Below are positions 10,009-18,694 of a stretch of DNA of 64,000 bases, in pieces. The position numbers and the translations under genes are program-made. Within the stretch, counting starts at the first letter, position 1, and each line of letters begins with the position of its first letter. Below the pieces are notes generated by a model. The model saw only the letters and a program-made list of their open reading frames with translations. It was not told the DNA's origin and did not search any database. Source of the stretch: Alloalcanivorax xiamenensis (lineage in GTDB: Bacteria > Pseudomonadota > Gammaproteobacteria > Pseudomonadales > Alcanivoracaceae); the NCBI RefSeq assembly GCF_009846745.1, contig NZ_AQPF01000001.1, forward strand, positions 248,001 to 312,000, given 5' to 3'.

Positions 10009-10413
10009 CTAGCGAGGCACGGCCCGGGTACGACCGCTGTCGTCGATGGCGACAAAGGTGAAGTGCCCTTCGGTAACCTTGGCCAACTCCCCGGTATCTT
10101 CCCGAATCCACACTTCCACCTGGATCTGCATCGAACTGCGGCCGATATCGAGCAGTTGGGTGTAGCAGCTCACCACGGCGCCTACTGGCACCGGGCGCAG
10201 GAACGCCATGGAATCCACCGCCACGGTGGCAATGCGCCCCTTGGCGGTGGCGCGGGCGGTTACCGAACCGGCCAGGTCCATCTGGGACACCAGCCAGCCA
10301 CCGAAAATATCGCCGTTCCAGTTGGCGTTTTGCGGCATGGCAATGGTTTGCAGGGCCAGGGTGCCCTTGGGTTGGGGGATGTCGTCGCTGGGATCGGTCA
10401 TCTTGTTATCCAT
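10009..10413 (-). CDS. yciA: YciA-type acyl-CoA thioesterase
   Basis: A 134-residue hot-dog-fold thioesterase. The motif NANWNGDIFGGWLVSQMD carries the catalytic Asp and matches YciA, and the length is that of E. coli YciA (132). It hydrolyses acyl-CoA esters to free acid and CoA in the cytoplasm. The ATG at 10413 overlaps the stop of dctM by 8 bp (ATGGATAA), implying translational coupling. A second ATG at 10401 is possible. Position after dctM suggests a link between carboxylate uptake and acyl-CoA metabolism, but that is inference. Confidence 0.87.
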   Translation of the reverse strand: MDNKMTDPSDDIPQPKGTLALQTIAMPQNANWNGDIFGGWLVSQMDLAGSVTARATAKGRIATVAVDSMAFLRPVPVGAVVSCYTQLLDIGRSSMQIQVEVWIREDTGELAKVTEGHFTFVAIDDSGRTRAVPR

Positions 10414-11788
10414 ATAGCAGGTGAGGCAGCCAGGTCGCCAGTTGAGGGAATAGCGCCAGGATACCGAGCATAATGATTTGGATGAAGACAAAGGGTACCA
10501 CGCCCCGGTAAATATGGGTGGTACGGACTTCCGGCGGTGCCACTCCTCGCAGATAGAACAAGGCTATGCCGAAGGGCGGCGTCAGGAAGGAGGTTTGCAG
10601 GTTGAGGGCGATCATCACCCCCAGCCAGATCGGGTCCAGGCCCATGCCCAGCAGAATCGGCCCGACGATCGGCACCACCACGAAGGTGATCTCGATGAAG
10701 TCGAGGATGAAGCCGAGCAGGAAGATGATCACCATCACCATCAGGGTGGCGCCGAGAACACCGCCGGGCAGGGCATCGAACAGATGCTGCACCGCCTCTT
10801 CCCCGCCGAAGGCGCGGAACACCATGGTGAACAGGCTGGCGCCGATCATGATCATGAACACCATGGAGGTGAGCCGGGCGGCGCCGTGCACGGTCTCGCG
10901 CAAAATGGTGAAATTAAGATGACGGTTGGCGGCGGCCAGGATCAGGGTGCCGAAAGCGCCGACACCGGCTGCCTCGGTGGGCGTGGCCAGTCCGGCCAGG
11001 ATCGAGCCCAATACGGCGAGAATCAGCAGCAGAGGCGGAATCAGGCCACCCAGCGCCGCCATCAGGCCGGTACGCTCATTGCCGTCGCCATCGTCGCGCT
11101 CCAGCGCCGGCACCTGCTCCGGCCGCAACAGGCTCACCGCCGTCATATAGATCAGGTAGAGCACGACCAGCACCAGCCCCGGAATCAGGGCACCGACGAA
11201 CAGGTCGCCCACCGACACCGTTTCCAGGGCCCAGGCGCCCTGACGCAGTTGCGCCTCCTGGTAGGCGGTGGAAAGCACGTCGCCGAGCAGCACCAGGGCA
11301 ATGGACGGGGGAATGATCTGGCCCAGGGTCCCGGTGGCGCAAATCAGGCCGGTGGCCAGGGAGGGCTGGTAGCCCCGGCGCAGCATGGTGGGCAACGTCA
11401 GCAGGCCCATGGTGACCACGGTGGCGCCGACGATGCCGGTGCTGGCGGCGAGCAAGGCCCCCACCAGAATGATGGAGAAACCCAGGCCGCCCGGCAGCCG
11501 CCCGAACAGCAGCCCCATGCTGGCCAGCAGCTTCTCCGCCACCCGCGACTTCTCCAGCATCACGCCCATGAACACGAATAACGGGACGGCGATCAGGGTG
11601 GTATTACTGATGATGCCGAACAGTCGGCCGGGCAGGAAGGTCAGGTCGTTTATCGAAACCATGCTGGTGGCCAGGCCGCCGACGGCGAACAACAGGGCGA
11701 CACCGCCGAGACAGAAGGCCACCGGGTAGCCGCTGAGCAGTACCAGGCCCACGGCCAGGAACATGGAAAGCGGCAGAATCATGTCCAT
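10406..11788 (-). CDS. dctM: TRAP transporter large permease subunit DctM
   Basis: A 460-residue, strongly hydrophobic 12-13-helix protein of the DctM family (FVFMGVMLEKS; GGLGFSIILVGALLAASTGIVGATVVTMGLL; GQIIPPSIALVLLGD; LQTSFLTPPFGIALFYLRG, each typical). It is the ion-coupled translocation channel of a TRAP system. The start ATG at 11788 overlaps the end of dctQ by 10 bp (ATGGACATGA). A loop of about 50 charged residues around the middle (LLRPEQVPALERDDGDGNERTG) is a common DctM variation. Confidence 0.92.
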   Translation of the reverse strand: MDMILPLSMFLAVGLVLLSGYPVAFCLGGVALLFAVGGLATSMVSINDLTFLPGRLFGIISNTTLIAVPLFVFMGVMLEKSRVAEKLLASMGLLFGRLPGGLGFSIILVGALLAASTGIVGATVVTMGLLTLPTMLRRGYQPSLATGLICATGTLGQIIPPSIALVLLGDVLSTAYQEAQLRQGAWALETVSVGDLFVGALIPGLVLVVLYLIYMTAVSLLRPEQVPALERDDGDGNERTGLMAALGGLIPPLLLILAVLGSILAGLATPTEAAGVGAFGTLILAAANRHLNFTILRETVHGAARLTSMVFMIMIGASLFTMVFRAFGGEEAVQHLFDALPGGVLGATLMVMVIIFLLGFILDFIEITFVVVPIVGPILLGMGLDPIWLGVMIALNLQTSFLTPPFGIALFYLRGVAPPEVRTTHIYRGVVPFVFIQIIMLGILALFPQLATWLPHLLYG

Positions 11789-12342
11789 GGATGGGTCTCC
11801 TGGTCTTCGCGGTCCACGGGTTGAGGGGCTCCGGCCAGGGTCATGGCATGGCGCAACAGATCCGCCAGCGCCTGGATTCCCAGCAGTACGGGCATCACCA
11901 GCAGCAGACTCTTGAGTATGAAGACCAGGGGAAGGCCGCCATTGTCCGATTTCTCCAGCCCCGCCCAGCTGTGCACCACATAGTCCAGGCTCAGCGTGAA
12001 AATCGCCACGCAGATGGGCAGCAGCAGAAACAGCGTGCCCAGCAGGTTCACCAACGCTTGCCGGCGCGGACCCCAGTGCTGATAGAGCACGTCCACCCGC
12101 ACATGCTCGTCCTGGGCCAGAGTGTAACCGGCGCAGAGCATGAAGACGGCGCCATGCAAATAAGTGATGCTTTCCTGCAGAGCGATGTTGCCGATGCCGA
12201 GTCCGTAGCGCATTACCACCACCAGCACCATCAGGAATACCATAAGCAGGACGCACCAGGAGACGGCTCTGCCGACGACGCAGGTCAGGTGGTGCAGGGC
12301 CCGCTGGAAATGGGCCAGTCTCGGGGAATGGAGGACGGTCAC
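11779..12342 (-). CDS. dctQ: TRAP transporter small permease subunit DctQ
   Basis: A 187-residue membrane protein with four helices in the DctQ pattern (VVVMRYGLGIGNIALQESITYLHGAVFMLCAGYTLAQDEHVRVDV split over helices 1-2). It partners DctM in the membrane. It starts with GTG at 12342 with no clear ribosome site, so the exact start is less sure. The reading frame ends inside the start of dctM. The long C-terminal tail after the last helix is charged and probably cytoplasmic. Confidence 0.88.
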   Translation of the reverse strand: MTVLHSPRLAHFQRALHHLTCVVGRAVSWCVLLMVFLMVLVVVMRYGLGIGNIALQESITYLHGAVFMLCAGYTLAQDEHVRVDVLYQHWGPRRQALVNLLGTLFLLLPICVAIFTLSLDYVVHSWAGLEKSDNGGLPLVFILKSLLLVMPVLLGIQALADLLRHAMTLAGAPQPVDREDQETHPWT

Positions 12343-12475
12343 GTTGTTATGTCACTGATCAAGAATTCGGCGGCGATTATACGGATCAGGCCGCCCGGGG
12401 TCAGCCAACAATGGACATTTGGTGGCCAATTCCGGCCCGGCGGCCTGCCGGGTATGGCATTAGAGGGTAGTGCAA

Positions 12476-12507
12476 CCGTCACCCGGATGTAATCTTGTTG
12501 TCATATA
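12476..12507 (+). promoter_or_regulatory. Pho box upstream of pstS
   Basis: Three half-sites with 11-bp period: GTCA at 12478, GTAA at 12489 and GTCA at 12500, each followed by an AT-leaning spacer. This is the direct-repeat geometry of PhoB sites. A weak -10 (for example TAGCAT at 12515-12520) follows, and the pstS start is at 12587. Confidence 0.7.
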
Positions 12508-12586
12508 CGGAATCTAGCATGCCCCCTGCCTGAAAGAACAAACCGGGGTGGATCAACGCCGGTGCCATGAAACCAGGAGGCTTACT

Positions 12587-13645
12587 GTGAACGTTAAACT
12601 GAAAGCGTCGATTGTTGGGGCCGCCGCTGCTCTGGCTCTCGCCACCGCGCCGGCGACCGCTATCGCCCGCGACACCATCTCCATCGTGGGTTCCTCAACT
12701 GTATACCCGTTCGCTACCACCGTTGCCGAGCGTTTCGGCCGTGGCGGCAACCCCACGCCCAAGATCGAGTCCACCGGCTCCGGCGGCGGTCTGAAGCTGT
12801 TCTGCCAAGGCGTTGGCACGGATACTCCGGATATCACCAACGCGTCCCGCCGCATGAAGAAGTCCGAGTTCGAACAGTGCCAGAGCAACGGCATCAAGGA
12901 CATCACCGAAGTGGTTATCGGCTATGACGGTATCGTTATGGCCAACTCCGCCAAAGCCACCCATATCGACCTGACCCTGCGCGACATCTTCCTGGCACTG
13001 GCCAAGGAAGTGCCGGATCCCAAGGGTGGCGAGAAGCTGGTGCCGAACCCCTACAAAACCTGGAAGGAAGTGAACTCCTCCCTGCCGGACACCAAGATTG
13101 AAGTGCTGGGTCCGCCGCCGACTTCCGGTACCCGTGATGCCTTCAACGAACTGGCTATCGAAGGCGGTTGTAAAACTTTCGACTGGCTGAAGGCCATCAA
13201 GGACGAAGACAAAAACAAGTACAAGGCGATCTGCCGCAGCATCCGTGAAGACGGTGCCTATGTGGAAGCCGGCGAAAACGACAACCTGATCGTGCAAAAG
13301 CTGGTATCCAACCCGAATGCCCTTGGCGTATTCGGTTACTCCTTCCTGGATCAGAACCGCGGTAAGGTGCAGGGTGCCAAGATCAACGGCGTGGCTCCGG
13401 CCATGGAAGTGATCGCCAGCGGCGAGTACCCGGTATCCCGGTCCCTGTACTTCTACGTGAAGAAAGCGCACGTGGGCGTGGTTCCCGGTATCGAGGGCTA
13501 CATCAAGGAATTCACCAGCGAGCGTGCCTGGGGGCCGGAAGGTTACCTGGTGGACAAAGGCATGATTCCGCTGCCGGATGACAAGCGCGCCGAAATGGCC
13601 AAACAGGCCCAGGGCCTGGCCAGCATGACCGGTAGCGAGCTGTAA
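12587..13645 (+). CDS. pstS: Phosphate ABC transporter periplasmic binding protein PstS
   Basis: A 352-residue protein with a Sec signal peptide (KLKASIVGAAAALALATAP..AIA) and the PstS phosphate-binding signatures (ISIVGSSTVYPF; ESTGSGGGLKLFCQG; PPPTSGTRDAFNEL). It captures phosphate for the PstCAB pump. A GTG at 12587 is chosen as start because AGGAGG lies 6 nt upstream; the open frame begins earlier at 12548 without such a site. A Pho box lies about 90 bp upstream and a terminator-like hairpin follows, which would make pstS message more abundant than the permease genes. Confidence 0.95.
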   Translation: MNVKLKASIVGAAAALALATAPATAIARDTISIVGSSTVYPFATTVAERFGRGGNPTPKIESTGSGGGLKLFCQGVGTDTPDITNASRRMKKSEFEQCQSNGIKDITEVVIGYDGIVMANSAKATHIDLTLRDIFLALAKEVPDPKGGEKLVPNPYKTWKEVNSSLPDTKIEVLGPPPTSGTRDAFNELAIEGGCKTFDWLKAIKDEDKNKYKAICRSIREDGAYVEAGENDNLIVQKLVSNPNALGVFGYSFLDQNRGKVQGAKINGVAPAMEVIASGEYPVSRSLYFYVKKAHVGVVPGIEGYIKEFTSERAWGPEGYLVDKGMIPLPDDKRAEMAKQAQGLASMTGSEL

Positions 13646-13681
13646 TTCAGGGAGTGCGGATCGCAAGGATGCGTCATCTCG

Positions 13682-13711
13682 AGCCCGGTGGTCTTGGCCA
13701 TCGGGCTTTTT
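13682..13711 (+). terminator. Hairpin with T-run between pstS and pstC
   Basis: AGCCCGgTGG (13682-13691) pairs with CCAtCGGGCT (13698-13707), followed by TTTTT (13707-13711). It is a likely partial terminator that lowers read-through from pstS to pstCAB. Confidence 0.75.
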
Positions 13712-13739
13712 CGCCCTCTGGGCAGAAGGCGGTTTGTTG

Positions 13740-13761
13740 GCCAAAACCCGCGGGTTTTGGC
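13740..13761. repeat. Perfect 22-bp palindrome before pstC
   Basis: The run from 13740 to 13761 is self-complementary with CCCGCGGG at its centre flanked by AAAA/TTTT. It lies 30 bp before the pstC start. It could be a processing stem, a mRNA stabiliser or a protein site; the sequence does not decide. Confidence 0.7.
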
Positions 13762-13791
13762 GAGCAAACAATGATCTCGGAGTAGCTGAGC

Positions 13792-15180
13792 ATGCAAACA
13801 GGCAATCTGTTGCTGTTGCTGATCGTGATGGTGGCACTGGCCTACTACCTGGGCCATCAGCGGTCACTGGCTTTGGCACGGCCGTTGGGGGGCATCCGTC
13901 ACCTCCACTCCCTGCCGTTCTATTACGCCATGCGCGCGGCCCTGTGGTGCGCTCTGCCAGCGCTGCTGATATTGGGGGGCTGGCTGGCGTTCGACGATAC
14001 CATTATCCGCCAGACGGTGATGCAGGGGCTTCCCGAGGCGCTTCGGCCGGACAGTGACGGCGCCCGGGGTCTGTTGCTCAGTCAGATCCAGAACGTCGCC
14101 AGCGGCGCGCTGTCCCCCGAGTCGGTGGACCCGGCCATCGCCGCCGCCGCCGAGCGTCTCAACAACCTGCGAACCACCAGTGCCATGGCGTTGACCGTGG
14201 TGGTGATCGCGGTGGGGCTGGTCGGCGCCGCCTGGGGCTGGGTGAAAATCGCGCCGCAACTGCGGGCCCGGCAGCAGGTTGAATCGATCCTGCGCGTGAT
14301 CTTCATGTTGTGTGCCACGGTGGCGATTCTGACTACCGTGGGCATCCTGATGTCCGTGTTGTTCGAGTCGATCCGCTTTTTCCAGAAAGTGTCTCCGGCG
14401 GAGTTCCTGTTCGGGCTGCAATGGAGCCCGCAAACCGCATTGCGGGCCGATCAGGTGGCGTCCTCCGGTGCCTTCGGGGCGATTCCGCTGTTCGTCGGCA
14501 CCCTTTTGATTTCCACCATCGCGTTATTGGTGGCGGTGCCGATCGGATTGATGTCGGCGATCTACCTCGCCGAGTACGCCCCGCCCAAGGTACGTTCGGT
14601 GGCCAAACCCATGCTGGAGATTCTCGCTGGTGTGCCGACGGTGGTGTACGGCTTCTTCGCCGCTCTCACGGTGGCGCCCTTTATTCGTGGCGTCGGTGAG
14701 AGTATCGGGCTCGACGTGGCCTCGGAATCGGCGCTGGCGGCGGGGCTGGTGATGGGGGTGATGATCATCCCGTTCGTATCCTCCCTGTCCGACGATGTGA
14801 TCACCGCGGTACCCCAGGTGATGCGTGACGGCTCTCTGGGGCTGGGGGCCACCCGCTCCGAAACCATCCGTAAAGTGGTGTTCCCGGCGGCGCTGCCGGG
14901 GATCATGGGCGGCATTCTGCTGGCGGCGTCCCGCGCCATCGGTGAGACCATGATCGTGGTGATGGCCGCTGGTCTGGCCGCCAACCTGACCGCCAACCCG
15001 CTGGACGCGGTGACCACCGTCACGGTGCAAATCGTCACCCTGCTCACCGGAGACCAGGAGTTCGACAGCGCCAAGACCCTGGCCGCCTTCGCGTTGGGTC
15101 TGATGCTGTTCCTGACCACGTTGTGTCTGAACATTCTGGCGCTGCATATCGTCAAGAAATACCGCGAGCAATACGAATGA
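13792..15180 (+). CDS. pstC: Phosphate ABC transporter permease PstC
   Basis: A 462-residue membrane protein. The C-terminal 260 residues are a standard PstC permease with the EAA-type loop (LGLGATRSETIRKVVFPAALPGIMGG). The N-terminal 200 residues add three or so helices and a soluble loop not present in the 319-residue E. coli protein; this long form is typical of Pseudomonas-like bacteria. GGAG precedes the ATG. It forms the channel with PstA. Confidence 0.93.
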   Translation: MQTGNLLLLLIVMVALAYYLGHQRSLALARPLGGIRHLHSLPFYYAMRAALWCALPALLILGGWLAFDDTIIRQTVMQGLPEALRPDSDGARGLLLSQIQNVASGALSPESVDPAIAAAAERLNNLRTTSAMALTVVVIAVGLVGAAWGWVKIAPQLRARQQVESILRVIFMLCATVAILTTVGILMSVLFESIRFFQKVSPAEFLFGLQWSPQTALRADQVASSGAFGAIPLFVGTLLISTIALLVAVPIGLMSAIYLAEYAPPKVRSVAKPMLEILAGVPTVVYGFFAALTVAPFIRGVGESIGLDVASESALAAGLVMGVMIIPFVSSLSDDVITAVPQVMRDGSLGLGATRSETIRKVVFPAALPGIMGGILLAASRAIGETMIVVMAAGLAANLTANPLDAVTTVTVQIVTLLTGDQEFDSAKTLAAFALGLMLFLTTLCLNILALHIVKKYREQYE

Positions 15181-15214
15181 TCGGGCCCAGGGCACCGCAG
15201 TGGAGAATCATCGC

Positions 15215-16483
15215 ATGAGTAAAACCACCGAGCAGGTACGCAAATCCCTGGCCCGCCGATACCGCGCCGAGCGCCGCTTCCGGGCCTACGGGATTATTTC
15301 CATCGCCATCGGTCTGGCGGCGTTGGCGATTTTGTTCACCGATATCATCGGCAAGGGGCACAGTGCGTTCTTCGAGCACTACGTCAAGCTGGATATCACC
15401 TTCAACGAGCAAACGCTGGACATCGAAAACGCCGGTGATCCGGAGCAACTGAACTACGGCAACTATGACGGCATCGTCCGGGAGGCCCTCAAGGCGCGTT
15501 TCCCGGGGGTGACCGAACGTCTCCAGGTACGGGAGCTGAGCGCGTTGATGAGCATCGGCGCCGGCTATGAGTTGCGCGATCTGCTGAGGGAGAACCCTGA
15601 GTGGTTGGGTACCACCCAGACCTTGTGGCTGCTGGCGGACGATGACGTGGACCTGTTCCTCAAGGCCGGTGAGAAGGGCCGCGAGGACAGCCGCATGAGC
15701 GCGGAGCAGAAAGCCTGGATCACGGAACTGGAAGCGGCCGGCGATACCGAACGTCGCTTCAACGCCTCGTTCTTCTCCAGCGGGGACTCCCGTGAACCGG
15801 AGCTGGCGGGGATCTGGAGCGCGGTGGTGGGTTCCTTCTTCACCATGCTGGTGACCCTGTGTCTGTCGTTCCCCATCGGTGTGGCCGCGGCGATCTATCT
15901 GGAGGAGTTCGCGCCGAGAAACCGCTTCACCGATTTTATCGAGGTGAACATCAACAACCTGGCGGCGGTGCCCTCGATCATCTTTGGTCTGCTCGGTCTG
16001 GCGATCTTCATCAACCTGTTCGGCGTGCCGCGTTCGGTGCCGGTGCTGGGCGGTCTGGTGCTGACGCTGATGACACTGCCGACCATCATCATCACCAGCC
16101 GGGCCTCGATCAAAACGGTGCCGCCGTCGATTCGCGAAGCGGCCATGGGGCTGGGGGCCTCGCGCATGCAGGTGGTGTTGCATCACGTGCTGCCGCTGGC
16201 CCTGCCCGGCATGCTCACCGGCGCCATTATCGGCATGGCCCAGGCGCTGGGTGAAACCGCGCCGCTGCTGTTGATCGGCATGGTCGCCTTTATCGTCGAC
16301 ATTCCCACCGGCCCGCTGGATGCGTCCACGGTATTGCCGGTGCAGATTTACCTTTGGGCGGACAGCCCCGAGCAGTCCTTCGTGGCCATGACCTCCGCGG
16401 CCATCATGGTGTTGCTCGCCTTCCTGATCGCCATGAACACCTTGGCGGTTGTACTGCGTAAACGTCTCGAGCGTCGCTGGTAA
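15215..16483 (+). CDS. pstA: Phosphate ABC transporter permease PstA
   Basis: A 422-residue membrane protein, longer than E. coli PstA (296). One N-terminal helix is followed by about 170 residues of probable periplasmic domain, then the permease domain with GLGASRMQVVLHHVLPLALPGMLTG as the ATPase-contact loop. The ATG at 15215 has GGAG 9 nt upstream. A GTG at 15200 is in frame but lacks a spaced ribosome site. Confidence 0.93.
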   Translation: MSKTTEQVRKSLARRYRAERRFRAYGIISIAIGLAALAILFTDIIGKGHSAFFEHYVKLDITFNEQTLDIENAGDPEQLNYGNYDGIVREALKARFPGVTERLQVRELSALMSIGAGYELRDLLRENPEWLGTTQTLWLLADDDVDLFLKAGEKGREDSRMSAEQKAWITELEAAGDTERRFNASFFSSGDSREPELAGIWSAVVGSFFTMLVTLCLSFPIGVAAAIYLEEFAPRNRFTDFIEVNINNLAAVPSIIFGLLGLAIFINLFGVPRSVPVLGGLVLTLMTLPTIIITSRASIKTVPPSIREAAMGLGASRMQVVLHHVLPLALPGMLTGAIIGMAQALGETAPLLLIGMVAFIVDIPTGPLDASTVLPVQIYLWADSPEQSFVAMTSAAIMVLLAFLIAMNTLAVVLRKRLERRW

Positions 16484-16510
16484 GCGCCTCGCTAGCAGAG
16501 GAGATGACCG

Positions 16511-17401
16511 ATGGACACCGCTGAGAAACTGGACAAGAACGCTTCCGGTCGGAATCATGCCGAGGAGCCGATGATCGACCTGGAAGAGCAGCCCATGCAG
16601 GAAACCCGATACCCGGAACACACCGTAGGCACGCCGTTCGTGGACGACCCGAAAATGCGTTTGCGCGACGTCGACGTGTTCTATGGCGACAACCAGGCGA
16701 TCCACAAGGTCAGCCTGGACATTGGCAAGAATGAAGTGGTGGCCCTGATCGGTCCGTCCGGTTGTGGCAAATCGACTTTTCTGCGCAGCCTCAACCGTAT
16801 GAACGACACCATCGATATCTGTCGTGTGACCGGTGAGCTGTTTCTGGAAGACCAGGATCTCTATGATCCGAAAATGGATGTGGTGGAGCTGCGTGCCCGG
16901 GTGGGCATGGTGTTCCAGAAGCCCAACCCATTCCCCAAATCCATCTATGACAACGTGGCCTATGGGCCGCGTCTGCATGGTCTGGCCAACAAAAAATACG
17001 AGCTCGATGAGATCGTGGAAACCAGTCTGCGCAAGGCCGGCCTGTGGGACGAGGTAAAGGATCGCCTGCACGCGCCGGGCACCGGTCTTTCCGGTGGACA
17101 GCAGCAGCGGTTGTGTATCGCCCGCACCATCGCGGTCAGCCCGGAAGTGGTGTTGATGGACGAGCCGTGTTCCGCGCTGGATCCGATCGCCACGGCCAAG
17201 ATCGAGGAACTGATCGACGAACTGACCGAGTCCTACACCATCGCCATCGTCACCCACTCCATGCAACAGGCGGCGCGGGTGTCCAATCGGACAGCGTATT
17301 TCCATCTGGGTCGTCTGATCGAGGTGAATGACACCGAGACCGTGTTCACCAAGCCGGAACACGAGCTTACCGAAGCCTACATCACCGGTCGGTTCGGCTG
17401 A
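16511..17401 (+). CDS. pstB: Phosphate ABC transporter ATPase PstB
   Basis: A 296-residue ABC ATPase with Walker A GPSGCGKST (81-89), signature LSGGQQQR (193-200), Walker B VVLMDEPCSALDP and the switch His. An acidic N-terminal extension of about 45 residues is absent from E. coli PstB (257 residues). AGGAG precedes the ATG. It drives phosphate import and, with PhoU, reports phosphate supply to PhoR. Confidence 0.96.
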   Translation: MDTAEKLDKNASGRNHAEEPMIDLEEQPMQETRYPEHTVGTPFVDDPKMRLRDVDVFYGDNQAIHKVSLDIGKNEVVALIGPSGCGKSTFLRSLNRMNDTIDICRVTGELFLEDQDLYDPKMDVVELRARVGMVFQKPNPFPKSIYDNVAYGPRLHGLANKKYELDEIVETSLRKAGLWDEVKDRLHAPGTGLSGGQQQRLCIARTIAVSPEVVLMDEPCSALDPIATAKIEELIDELTESYTIAIVTHSMQQAARVSNRTAYFHLGRLIEVNDTETVFTKPEHELTEAYITGRFG

Positions 17402-17427
17402 CGCCCGGACGTTGAGGAGAGTGCCCC

Positions 17428-18141
17428 ATGGATCGCACCTATTTTGGTCAACACAGCTCATCGCAGTTCAACGAGGCGTTGGAATCCATCCGTAACCATT
17501 TGATGGAAATGGGTGGTCTGGTGGAGAAGCAGGTCGTGGATGCGCTGGACGCGCTGCTGCGCGCCGACTCCGACCTGGCGGAAAAAGTCATGCAGGCGGA
17601 GGACAAAGTCGACAAGCTGGAAATCCAGATCGACGAAGAGTGTGCCCGGGTCCTGGCCCTGCGCCAGCCGGCCGCGTCCGATCTGCGCCTGATCATCGCG
17701 GTGACCAAGGCGGTGTCCGATCTCGAGCGGATCGGCGACGAGTCCGCCAAGATCGCCGCCATGGCGCTGCAATTGTCCGAGGAAGGCGAATCGCCGCGCG
17801 GCTATGTGGAAGTGCGTCATATCGGTAACCATGTGCGCAACATGCTGCGCGATACCCTGGATGCCTTCGCCCGCTTCGATGCCGACAAGGCTCTGGACGT
17901 GGCGGCGGAGGACAACGAGGTGGACCTGGAATACCGCTCGGCCATGCGTTCCCTGGTGACCTTCATGATGGAAGATCCGCGTGCCATTTCCCGCGTGCTC
18001 AACATCATCTGGTCGCTGCGGGCGCTGGAGCGCATCGGCGACCATGCCCGCAATATCGCCGAGCAGGTGATCTTCCTGGTGAAGGGCAAGGACGTCCGCC
18101 ACATCTCCATGGACGAGATGGAAGAGAAGGTCAAAGGCTAA
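17428..18141 (+). CDS. phoU: Phosphate signalling protein PhoU
   Basis: A 237-residue helical protein made of two PhoU repeats. The conserved metal-cluster motifs E(x)nD (DLERIGDESAKIA; ALERIGDHARNIAE) are both present. It links the Pst transporter to the sensor kinase PhoR, holding the Pho regulon off when phosphate is plentiful. It is the last gene of pstSCAB-phoU, 26 bp after pstB. The phoR-phoB pair lies 6.6 kb away in opposite orientation. Confidence 0.96.
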   Translation: MDRTYFGQHSSSQFNEALESIRNHLMEMGGLVEKQVVDALDALLRADSDLAEKVMQAEDKVDKLEIQIDEECARVLALRQPAASDLRLIIAVTKAVSDLERIGDESAKIAAMALQLSEEGESPRGYVEVRHIGNHVRNMLRDTLDAFARFDADKALDVAAEDNEVDLEYRSAMRSLVTFMMEDPRAISRVLNIIWSLRALERIGDHARNIAEQVIFLVKGKDVRHISMDEMEEKVKG

Positions 18142-18254
18142 GACGCTGTCACGCAACACGCTTGCACGCGAATGAGGGGGGCGACCTTGCGGTCGCTGCT
18201 GATGTTGACCCTGGAGGAGGTTGACAGACGGTGGGGCGTGGCAACGCTATTATT

Positions 18255-18317
18255 TGCGTGTTGCGTGTTGCGTGTTGCGTGTTGCGTGTTGCGTGTTGCG
18301 TGTTGCGTGTTGCGTGT
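18255..18317. repeat. Nine tandem copies of the 7-bp repeat TGCGTGT
   Basis: Nine perfect uninterrupted units of TGCGTGT fill 63 bp immediately upstream of the arsR operator. A smaller group of the same heptamer (on the other strand, ACGCAACACGC) lies at 18149-18165. Each unit contains TTGCGT, a possible -35 element; the one at 18296-18301 is 17 bp from TAATAT at 18319-18324. Confidence 0.95.
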
Positions 18318-18322
18318 TTAAT

Positions 18323-18342
18323 ATATCCGTTATTCCGGATAT
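18323..18342 (+). promoter_or_regulatory. ArsR operator-like dyad
   Basis: ATATCCG (18323-18329) and CGGATAT (18336-18342) form a 7-bp inverted repeat with a 6-bp spacer, 13 bp before the arsR ATG. Size and place fit an ArsR-family operator overlapping the operon promoter. Confidence 0.75.
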
Positions 18343-18354
18343 ACGGATTAAGCT

Positions 18355-18672
18355 ATGAACCTGACCGTCACGCAACTATGTAAATGCCTTGCCGATGAGA
18401 ACCGCCTGCGGCTCATGGCCCTGATGGAAAAGGAGCGGGAAATCTGCGTCTGCGATCTGGTTGCAGCCCTGGACTCGCCCCAATCCACGGTGTCCCGTCA
18501 TCTGGCACAGCTGCGCCAGTGTGAACTGGTGGTGGCGCGCCGTGAGGGCACCTGGATGCACTACCGGCTCAATCCGGCGCTGCCGGAATGGGCGATCGCC
18601 ACCCTCGACACCCTGTTGCCGCCCGCCCGGGAGCAACTGGGGATTACCCCCATCGACACGGCATGCTGCTAA
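18355..18672 (+). CDS. arsR: Arsenite-responsive repressor ArsR
   Basis: A 105-residue winged-helix repressor. The ICVCDL motif near residue 31 is the As(III)-binding CVC site of the alpha-3 helix, and SPQSTVSRHLAQLRQCELV is the recognition helix. It represses its own operon and leaves DNA when arsenite binds. First gene of arsRCBH; gaps to the next genes are 22, 2 and 14 bp. Confidence 0.94.
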   Translation: MNLTVTQLCKCLADENRLRLMALMEKEREICVCDLVAALDSPQSTVSRHLAQLRQCELVVARREGTWMHYRLNPALPEWAIATLDTLLPPAREQLGITPIDTACC

Positions 18673-18694
18673 CCCTTAATTCTGGAGCGCGATC

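Noticed and set aside
10478..11581. 367-codon plus-strand frame opposite dctM
   Set aside because: Extremely Gln/His/Gly-rich, typical complement of Leu/Ile/Val codons of a membrane protein.
15152..17461. 769-codon open frame antisense to pstA, pstB and phoU
   Set aside because: Residue make-up is His/Gln/Arg-rich with no domain, as expected for the complement of GC-rich genes; the sense frames are unmistakable Pst/PhoU proteins.
18255..18317. CRISPR or iteron-type origin
   Set aside because: Seven-base units without spacers are too short for CRISPR, and there is no replication initiator gene or DnaA-box cluster nearby.
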